Assembly (NCBI RefSeq): GCF_027257175.1
Contig: NZ_JAPFGD010000006.1
Coordinates: forward strand, 216,570 to 280,569
Length of the DNA stretch: 64,000 nt
Reading direction: 5' to 3'
Source: Castellaniella sp. S9
GTDB lineage: Bacteria; Pseudomonadota; Gammaproteobacteria; Burkholderiales; Burkholderiaceae_B
The position numbers were made by a program, and so were the translations under genes. How positions within the stretch are numbered: position 1 is the stretch's first letter; every line of letters starts with the position of its first letter. The notes under the pieces are model-generated. The model ran no database searches and was not told the origin of the DNA. It was given only the letters and a program-made list of their open reading frames with translations. This document shows positions 58,509 through 64,000 of the stretch, one piece after another.

Positions 58509-59066
58509 ATGAGCTACACACGCCAAGAAGTCGTCGTCAACCGGGACGTGCCGGCGGTGACCGTACCCTACGGCTCGCCGGTCACCATCGAGGCCGGTTG
58601 CGACGCGGTCATCACCCAGCAGCTGGGGGGCACCTTCACCGTCATGGTCGAGGGCAATCTGTATCGCATCGAGGGCGTGGACGCCGACGCGCTGGGCTTC
58701 GAGCCCATCGAGGAGGTCGCCCACACCCACGACGGGCCGGCCACGGCCGAGTCGGTCGAGGCGGCGGCATGGACCATGCTCTCGACCTGCTACGACCCCG
58801 AGATCCCCGTCGACATCGTCAACCTGGGGCTGGTCTACACCTGCAGGATCCTGCCGGCGGGCGCGCCCGAGCGCTTTCGCATCGAGGTCGAAATGACGCT
58901 CACCGCGCCCGGCTGCGGCATGGGCACCATGATTGCCGACGAGGCGCGCAACAAACTGCTGAACATCGAAGGCGTGGACGAAGTCACGGTCGACCTGGTC
59001 TGGGATCCGCCCTGGAGCCGCGAGATGATCAGCGAGCCGGCGCGCCTGCAGCTGGGCCTGCTCTGA
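58509..59066 (+). CDS. sufT: SUF-associated Fe-S maturation protein SufT
   Basis: A 185-residue protein with an N-terminal domain (VPYGSPVTIEAGCDAVITQQ) and a C-terminal DUF59/MIP18 domain. The latter has STCYDPEIPVDIVNLGLVY and MTLTAPGCGMGTMIADE, whose cysteine is conserved. SufT assists delivery or repair of [4Fe-4S] enzymes. Last gene of the operon, 10 bp after sufU. Confidence 0.93.
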   Translation: MSYTRQEVVVNRDVPAVTVPYGSPVTIEAGCDAVITQQLGGTFTVMVEGNLYRIEGVDADALGFEPIEEVAHTHDGPATAESVEAAAWTMLSTCYDPEIPVDIVNLGLVYTCRILPAGAPERFRIEVEMTLTAPGCGMGTMIADEARNKLLNIEGVDEVTVDLVWDPPWSREMISEPARLQLGLL

Positions 59067-59149
59067 GGCGGCCGCGAGGGGTACACGGACGGGTGTGTGG
59101 GGCGGACACCGCCATGCATGGGGAAAGTCCGCGAAGCTGACAGCCGTCA

Positions 59150-59177
59150 TTGACGCGTCATCCAGAGCTTGTATAGT
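59150..59177 (+). promoter_or_regulatory. Promoter of the EAL-CBS-GGDEF gene
   Basis: TTGACG (59150-59155), 16 bp, TATAGT (59172-59177), about 44 bp before the chosen ATG. Its position excludes the GTG at 59095 as start. Confidence 0.65.
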
Positions 59178-59220
59178 AGTGACAAAATTTTTCAGCCCCC
59201 GTCGCTGCACTTCCGTCCCC

Positions 59221-61098
59221 ATGTCGCGCCCCATGTCAGGAACCGCCCTCAAAGCCTCTCCAAACGAACCTCCGGATCCGGGCGAACCGCCCCTGGACCT
59301 CCTGGGCCGGCTCCTGGACGACATTCTCGACGGCGGCGGCCTGGCGCCGGTCTTCCAGCCCATCGTCCGGATGCGGCATGGCAATCTGCTGGGCTATGAG
59401 GGCCTGATCCGCGGGCCGGCGGGCAGCCCTCTGCACATGCCCGATGCCTTGTTCCGGACCGCTCGCGCGCTGGGGCGCGGCATCGAACTCGAGCTCGCCT
59501 GCTGCCGCTTGATCCTGCAACGGTTCGGCGCGCTGGGACTGGCCGGAAAACTGTTCCTCAACATCAGTCCGGCAGCGCTCATCGCCTCGCTGGCAAGCCG
59601 CGCCGATCTGGTGGACTGGCTGGCCCAGGCCGGCGTCGAGGCCCGCGACGTGGTGTTCGAGCTCACCGAGCAACGCAACGAATCCAGCGATGCGCGCCTG
59701 GCCGAGGCGGCCGCGTGGTACCGGGCCATCGGCCTGCAGTTTGCGATCGACGACCTGGGGGAAGGCTACTCCAGCCTGGGCCGCTGGCTGGACTTGCGGC
59801 CCGAATACATCAAGGCCGACAAGCGCTTCGTACGCGGCATCGAGGGCGATCCGCTGCGCCAGCAATTCATACGCTCGCTGTGCGACATGGCCAAGGCCAC
59901 GGGCGCCCAGGTGGTGGCGGAGGGCATTGAAACGCACGACGAATTGGGTTGCCTGGCCGAGCAAGGCATCAACTGCGGGCAGGGCTACTATATTGCGCGT
60001 CCCGGCTCGGCACCCTCGGATCTCCTGGAGCCCGAACTCGCGAGCCGGCTGGCCGGCCGCGCCGCGGCCTGGTCCAGCGCCTCGCTGGCAAGGGACGGTG
60101 AGGCGGAATGTCCCGATGACGGCAGGGCCCTGCGGCTATTGCGGCGCGTGCCGTCGGTCGAGCCCTCGATGTCGAACCATGCGGTGGGCGAGCTCTTTCG
60201 CGCCCATCCGCAACTGCATGCCATTCCGGTGGTCGATCAGGGCGTGCCGGTGGGCGTGATCACGCGCAGCGCATTCAGCGAGCGCTTCGCGCAACCCTAC
60301 CAACGGGAAATATTCGGCGGCAAGCCCTGCGCGCTGATCATGGACGACAAGCCGGTGGTCGCCGACATGCACACCTCGCTGACCACTCTCAGCCGGCGGC
60401 TCGTCCAGGCCGACGGCTACGGTCTGGTCAACGATTTCATCATCACGGACGGTGGGCGCTACCTGGGCATCGGCACCAGCCAGGACCTGCTGCATTCCCT
60501 CAACGACCTGCAGATCAGCGCCGCGCGCCACGCCAATCCCCTGACGCAATTGCCGGGCAATGTTCCCATCGGGCGCGAGATCCAGCGCCTGCTGGACCGG
60601 GGACAGCGCTTTGCCGCATGCTATGCGGACCTGGATCACTTCAAGCCTTTCAACGACGTGTTCGGCTATCAGCGCGGCGACGAGATCATCCAGCTCACCG
60701 GCAGGACGCTCGCGCGCCACGTCGACCCCAAGCTCGATTTTCTCGGGCACATCGGCGGCGACGATTTCCTGATCCTGTTTCGCAGCGAGGACTGGGAGGT
60801 CCGCTGCCGCGCCATCCTGACGGATTTTCCGGCGGCGGTGGACCAGCACATGCGGGCCTGCAGCCCAGGTGAGGATTTCACCCAGGGCTATACCGCCGAG
60901 GACCGCATCGGCCACCGCCGGCGCTATGCGCTGCCCAGCCTGTCGCTGGGCATCGTGCGCGCCGAGCCGGGCGAATATGATTCGCACCACCAGATCGCGC
61001 GCGCGGCCACCGAGGCCAAATCGCAAGCCAAGAAGCACGGCGGCAACGCCTTGTTCATCGACCGCCGCAAGGCCGTGCGCCTGTCGCGCATCGTCTGA
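59221..61098 (+). CDS. EAL-CBS-GGDEF c-di-GMP signalling protein
   Basis: A 625-residue cytoplasmic protein. The N-terminal EAL domain (about 35-285) keeps EGLIRG (Glu60), ELTEQ, AIDDLGEGYSSL and VAEGIET. Two CBS motifs follow (about 320-440, HAIPVVDQGVPVGVITRSAF; FIITDGGRYLGIGTSQDLL). The C-terminal GGDEF domain (about 445-620) has DLDHFKPFNDVFGYQRGDE and an active-site GGDDF at 512-516. The EAL part looks able to act, whereas GGDDF is a non-standard cyclase motif. CBS domains may sense adenine nucleotides. ATG 59233 is an alternative start. Confidence 0.92.
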   Translation: MSRPMSGTALKASPNEPPDPGEPPLDLLGRLLDDILDGGGLAPVFQPIVRMRHGNLLGYEGLIRGPAGSPLHMPDALFRTARALGRGIELELACCRLILQRFGALGLAGKLFLNISPAALIASLASRADLVDWLAQAGVEARDVVFELTEQRNESSDARLAEAAAWYRAIGLQFAIDDLGEGYSSLGRWLDLRPEYIKADKRFVRGIEGDPLRQQFIRSLCDMAKATGAQVVAEGIETHDELGCLAEQGINCGQGYYIARPGSAPSDLLEPELASRLAGRAAAWSSASLARDGEAECPDDGRALRLLRRVPSVEPSMSNHAVGELFRAHPQLHAIPVVDQGVPVGVITRSAFSERFAQPYQREIFGGKPCALIMDDKPVVADMHTSLTTLSRRLVQADGYGLVNDFIITDGGRYLGIGTSQDLLHSLNDLQISAARHANPLTQLPGNVPIGREIQRLLDRGQRFAACYADLDHFKPFNDVFGYQRGDEIIQLTGRTLARHVDPKLDFLGHIGGDDFLILFRSEDWEVRCRAILTDFPAAVDQHMRACSPGEDFTQGYTAEDRIGHRRRYALPSLSLGIVRAEPGEYDSHHQIARAATEAKSQAKKHGGNALFIDRRKAVRLSRIV

Positions 61099-61191
61099 TG
61101 CCGGTGTCCCAGTCAGACGCTTTTCCCCGGCTGCGCAAACCGCGGCCCACCCTCGCGGTAGCCCTGGTTTTTTATGCTAGAATGCCTGTCT

Positions 61192-61270
<79 letters not shown>

Positions 61271-61277
61271 AAAAAAT

Positions 61278-61311
61278 CAAGGGCTTGCAGACTTTGGTCT
61301 GCAAGCCCTTG
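61278..61311 (+). terminator. Terminator-like hairpin after tRNA-Pro
   Basis: CAAGGGCTTGCAGAC (61278-61292), loop TTTG, then GTCTGCAAGCCCTTG (61297-61311): a perfect 15-bp stem, followed by TTGTG. It directly follows the tRNA. Confidence 0.8.
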
Positions 61312-61332
61312 TTGTGTCGCTAGGGCGCTTGC

Positions 61333-61452
61333 TTAATATGGCAACCCTGGGAACGTGCGCTTTAGTTGCTGCACGAGGCGCTTGCGTAGCAAAGCGTGCC
61401 GCTTGCGCGCTTCCTCGTCTGCGGGGGACGGGGGATTGGGGGGCATGTTCAT
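61333..61452 (-). CDS. Possible 39-residue basic small protein
   Basis: A short frame on the minus strand reads MNMPPNPPSPADEEARKRHA and ends KRTFPGLPY before TAA. The middle is rich in Arg/Lys/Leu and could form an amphipathic helix. The ribosome site is weak (GGGC) and no family is recognised, so this is a candidate only. Confidence 0.3.
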   Translation of the reverse strand: MNMPPNPPSPADEEARKRHALLRKRLVQQLKRTFPGLPY

Positions 61453-61772
61453 GTTGTTGCCCTGGGCCGAAAATGGCCGCGCGGTGTGAGATAAATTCGT
61501 GATGTCGACTCCTCTTGTCAGTCTGAGAGGATCTCTATGGCTGACTGCTGTTGACTGTCACCTGTTGAGGATACGCTGCCGGGACCGAATCCCCTAGCGA
61601 TGAATTGAAAGCGTTCAAGACGCCCCATGCCGAGAGCGTGCGAGCCCAGCCGGAGGCGGGGCGCGATTCCTCATCCGACATGTGTTAATTTGAAACGCGC
61701 CTATCTTTATGTTGGCATATGGGCGATAGTGGGCTCGGGGATATTTTTCCCTTTTAAAACTTAGGACTTACA
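61453..61772 (+). other. Gene-free region ahead of the cold-shock gene
   Basis: About 320 bp without a convincing gene. It is less GC-rich near its right end. TTGACT at 61551 and TACGCT at 61572 are spaced by 15 bp and could be a weak promoter. If transcription starts there the cold-shock mRNA has a leader of about 190 nt, long leaders being usual for cspA-type genes. Confidence 0.4.
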
Positions 61773-61982
61773 TTGAAAACAGAAACAGGTATCGTGAAGT
61801 GGTTCAATAACGACAAAGGCTTCGGATTTATCATGCCCGAACTTGGCGGAAAGGATCTCTTTGCACATTTCAGCGAAATTCAAGGCGCTGGCCACAAGAC
61901 TCTCCAAGAAAACCAGCGTGTATCGTTTGTAGTCGGCCAAGGGCAAAAAGGCCCCTGCGCGACGCAGATCGTAGCGATCTAA
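61773..61982 (+). CDS. CspA-family cold-shock protein
   Basis: A 69-residue single-stranded nucleic-acid chaperone. [15 protein letters not shown] contains RNP1, and DLFAHFSEI replaces the more common DVFVHFS of RNP2, as often seen in betaproteobacteria. The start is TTG 61773, 6 bases after AGGA; there is no in-frame ATG. A terminator follows at 62024. Confidence 0.93.
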   Translation: MKTETGIVKWFNNDKGFGFIMPELGGKDLFAHFSEIQGAGHKTLQENQRVSFVVGQGQKGPCATQIVAI

Positions 61983-62023
61983 ACACAGCGCCTGCTCAGG
62001 CAGGCTGACTGTTCTTTGTATGG

Positions 62024-62060
62024 CGGAACCCTTTGAAACATGGGGTTCCGCTTTTATTTT
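62024..62060 (+). terminator. Intrinsic terminator of the cold-shock gene
   Basis: GCGGAACCC (62024-62032) pairs with GGGTTCCGC (62044-62052), followed by TTTTATTTT. Confidence 0.85.
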
Positions 62061-62127
62061 GACCACGGCCGTCTCCGTGTGTTGACCCGCTTTTCGGATG
62101 ACGGCGCGTAGGGTGAGCCGCGGCAGC

Positions 62128-62682
62128 TCAGAGGTCGCGTTTCATGTCGGGACTGCCCAAGGGGTCGAAGTCCTGCCATTTGCCATCCTCCCAGCGTCCC
62201 TGCGCGCGCTCCACTTCCTGGCCGCCGGCATCGCGCAGCAGATGCGCGATCCGCTGTTCGTCCTGGGCCTGGACGTGGACGGCCAGGAGGACACCGGATG
62301 GCCTGCCTGCGTTGGCGGCGGGGGGCGCGGCGCCGCCGACGGGGCTGCGCGGCGGCCGCTGGCGGCCGAGCGTTCGCAAGGCGCCTGCCAGCGAGCCCAC
62401 GTAGGCGCCCACGCCCGCGCCGCCGACGATGCCGATGGCGGTCAGGCCGAAGACCGAGCCGATGAGGGCACCGATGACGGCGCCCACGAGGCCGGTAACG
62501 GCTGCGCCGATCCAGGCGCCGCCCGAGGCCGGATCCTCCGCGGGGTGGGGGCCGGGCTTGTCGGCCGGGTTGACGAAGAACGTAAACAGGTCGTCCGCCG
62601 TCATCCCGGCAGCCATGAGCTGGCTGGCGGCGGCCTCGGCGGCATCGAAGGTGTTGAAACGAGCGGCAACGATCAGAGCCAT
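62128..62682 (-). CDS. Glycine-zipper membrane protein, unknown function
   Basis: A 184-residue protein. The N-terminal 45 residues (VAARFNTFDAAEAAASQLMA) look like a small alpha/beta domain. The centre (about 68-115) is a glycine-zipper hydrophobic hairpin (GLVGAVIGALIGSVFGLTAI). The C-terminal part (LLAVHVQAQDEQRIAHLLRD) repeats an alpha/beta pattern. The ATG at 62682 has GGTGG 5 bases upstream; the longer open frame to 62868 has no family-like sequence. Possibly stress-related by analogy only. Confidence 0.72.
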   Translation of the reverse strand: MALIVAARFNTFDAAEAAASQLMAAGMTADDLFTFFVNPADKPGPHPAEDPASGGAWIGAAVTGLVGAVIGALIGSVFGLTAIGIVGGAGVGAYVGSLAGALRTLGRQRPPRSPVGGAAPPAANAGRPSGVLLAVHVQAQDEQRIAHLLRDAGGQEVERAQGRWEDGKWQDFDPLGSPDMKRDL

Positions 62683-62970
62683 TTTGTCCACCTTTTCACG
62701 TGTCATGACAGGACTGCAGCAAGTCATGTGCCGGTGCCGGGACGAACTGCGCGGGGCGTGGGCCCGGGCGCCCGTTGCGCGATGGCGCGGGCACCGCATG
62801 GCGGTGAAGGCGCCCCGTGGCGCGTGAGGGTATCGGACATACGTCGATACAGAATCGCGTTGAGACACGGACGGGCTTCACCCACAATGGCGGGATAAGG
62901 CCGGGGGCGCCGCCGCCGCGCGCCGGCTCTGTCAACACACCGATCCTGGGAGCCTTGCGCCACGACTGAA

Positions 62971-63546
62971 CCGTCCCTCATCCTCCGCCGGCTGGCGCCG
63001 GCCCTGGCAGCTGCGTTTGCCTGGCCCGCATCGGCGGATGCGGCCGCCCCATTGGGATATTTTTGGCAGGCGTATGGTCCCGCCGCGATACCCACCATGC
63101 ATCTGGGCTGGGGCATTACGGCGTTGTGCGTCTCGGTGGTGGTGCTGGTCTTTTTTCTGCTGGCCGGCGCCTTGCTCAGGCGGCGTCCGCCCGCGGACGA
63201 GCGGGCGCTGGGCAAGGAGCAGGGCGGCCTGGCCTTCGTCTATATCGGCGTCGGCCTGTCCACGATCGCCTTGCTGATCACGCTGGCCTATACGCTGGTC
63301 ACCCTGGAGGCGGTCGCCCAGCCCTCGCCCGCTCCGGCCCTGACGGTCAAGGTGACCGCCCACGACTGGTGGTGGGAAGTCCGGTATGAGGGTCCTTCCG
63401 ATTCCGACCGGCCCGTCGTCACCGCCAACGAGATCCACATCCCCGTCGGTGTGCCCGTGCGGATCGAGCTGGAAAGCGTCGACGTCCTCCATTCATTCTG
63501 GGTGCCGCAGCTCGCCGGCAAGACCCACCCAGGGTATTCCGGTTGA
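62971..63546 (+). pseudogene. Cytochrome c oxidase subunit II-like gene, cut by an IS21-family element
   Basis: A frame open from 62899 encodes a signal-like segment (LAPALAAAFAWPASADAAA), two membrane helices (about 63095-63185 and 63235-63305) and the start of the cupredoxin domain (VTAHDWWWEVRYEG, VLHSFWVPQLAGKT). The frame then ends at a TGA within the IS end; the CuA cysteine and methionine ligands that should follow are missing. No ATG, GTG or TTG fits upstream of the signal segment (first TTG is 63052, after it), so the 5' end is also doubtful. The start given is approximate. Confidence 0.72.
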
Positions 63547-63619
63547 TCGTGACCACTGATTCCGGCATCGTGACCAGGCAGTCCGGTATCGTGACCACCG
63601 ATTCCGATGATCGTGACCA
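63546..63619. repeat. Four spaced ATCGTGACCA repeats (IS21 end)
   Basis: Copies at 63546, 63567, 63588 and 63610, periods 21, 21 and 22 bp, so they fall on one face of the helix. These are the probable transposase-binding sites at the IS terminus. Confidence 0.85.
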
Positions 63620-63720
63620 CCTTGGCGGTGGCCGGCGGGATCAAGCGCGGATCTGATTGTACGTGAAGGCGTTTTCGGCCCCGGAACCGGGGCTGGGAAG
63701 TCGGCAGATAACGCGCCCAA

Positions 63721-64000
63721 TCAGGCGTCCGACACGCTGCCGCCTGAGCGCTCGGGCGCCCGCAAGGATTCCCCCTTGAGCACGATGCGGTGGGCCTGTG
63801 GCAGCATTCGGTCGAGCATGGCGTCGGCCAGGGCCGGCTCACCGATCCAGGCATGCCAGTGCTCCACCGGTAGCTGGCTGGTCACCAGCGTGGCGCGTGC
63901 GCCGGCGCGGTCATCCAGGATTTCCATCAGCGCTTCGCGGGTCAGGGTGTCCAGGCCCACCAGGCCCCAATCGTCCAGCACCAACACCTGCGTCTTGGCC
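63721..64000 (-). CDS. istB: IS21-family helper ATPase IstB, C-terminal part
   Basis: The final 92 residues of the AAA+ transposition helper; the frame stays open to the window edge. LVLDDWGLVGLD is the Walker B region and LVTSQLPVEHWHAWIGEPAL with ADAMLDRMLPQAHRIVLKGE are standard IstB blocks. Its N-terminal half and the istA transposase are outside. Confidence 0.93.
   Translation of the reverse strand, partial: AKTQVLVLDDWGLVGLDTLTREALMEILDDRAGARATLVTSQLPVEHWHAWIGEPALADAMLDRMLPQAHRIVLKGESLRAPERSGGSVSDA

Larger units (their letters stand above)
63530..64000 (-). mobile_element. IS21-family insertion sequence, partial
   Basis: From about 63530 the oxidase reading is replaced by a terminal region with four spaced copies of ATCGTGACCA, the multiple-repeat ends of IS21 elements, followed on the minus strand by the end of istB. 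The exact left end cannot be placed (63529-63545), and the right part lies outside the window. Confidence 0.85.

Noticed and set aside
61761..62066. Minus-strand frame over the cold-shock gene
   Set aside because: Antisense of a clear CspA-family gene and its terminator.
63546..63619. Regular short repeats resembling a CRISPR array
   Set aside because: Repeats are only 10 bp with partly similar spacers, at the end of an IS21 element with istB inward; no cas genes.

Overview
The window is GC-rich, densely packed, mostly housekeeping chromosome from a betaproteobacterium, most likely Burkholderiales and close to Alcaligenaceae (Bordetella/Achromobacter-like). This rests on gene content (type II ThrB, BPSS1780-family membrane protein, DUF2069, leuCDB/asd/fimV/truA, an orphan regulatory PTS of EIIA-HPr-EI, UbiK-ComM next to GlnK-AmtB) and on protein similarity by eye. 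No database search was run.

Layout. 1-1218: end of ppa and an FAH-family hydrolase. 1367-10436: one tightly coupled Tad/Flp pilus operon (flp, TadG-like, TadE-like, secreted protein, cpaB, cpaC, FHA-cpaF fusion, tadB, tadC, DUF192), nearly every junction an ATGA overlap. 10367-17886: mixed housekeeping genes (BPSS1780, thrB, dusA, CBS protein, yihY, DUF2069, selO, 2-hydroxyacid dehydrogenase). 17828-19415: an EAL phosphodiesterase gene and a divergent mercury-type merR sharing a mer-like operator. 19561-30620: aroC, M48 lipoprotein, leuC-leuD, leuB, a chemoreceptor gene preceded by a second mer-like operator, asd, fimV, truA. 30770-33728: TRAP transporter dctQ-dctM coupled to trpF. 33821-36728: tRNA-Val, thrS, infC (AUC start). 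36778-44750: gshB, PTS genes, amtB-glnK (reverse, sigma-54 promoter), a lipoprotein, comM, ubiK. 44938-49829: rpmI-rplT-pheS-pheT-ihfA-merR-like. 49832-50820: ECF sigma factor and anti-sigma factor. 50896-59066: Atm1-type ABC exporter followed by a SUF iron-sulfur operon (rrf2-sufBCDSUT). 59221-61098: an EAL-CBS-GGDEF protein. 61194-64000: tRNA-Pro, a cold-shock gene, a glycine-zipper protein, a cytochrome oxidase subunit II gene cut by an IS21-family element that runs off the right end.

The most interesting signal is a possible metal-responsive motility/c-di-GMP circuit. The MerR at 18960 keeps, at a constant offset of 7, the three cysteines that bind Hg(II) in Tn501 MerR. It faces a stretched-spacer promoter with the mer dyad (TCCGTA/TACGGA) that points at an EAL gene, and a second copy of that promoter stands before the chemoreceptor gene about 6 kb away. 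No mer transport or reductase genes are present. Other points of note are the FHA-CpaF fusion in a Tad locus lacking TadZ and prepilin peptidase, separation of thrS-infC from rpmI-rplT-pheST by about 8 kb with a new strong promoter before rpmI, and the IS21 insertion in the oxidase gene.
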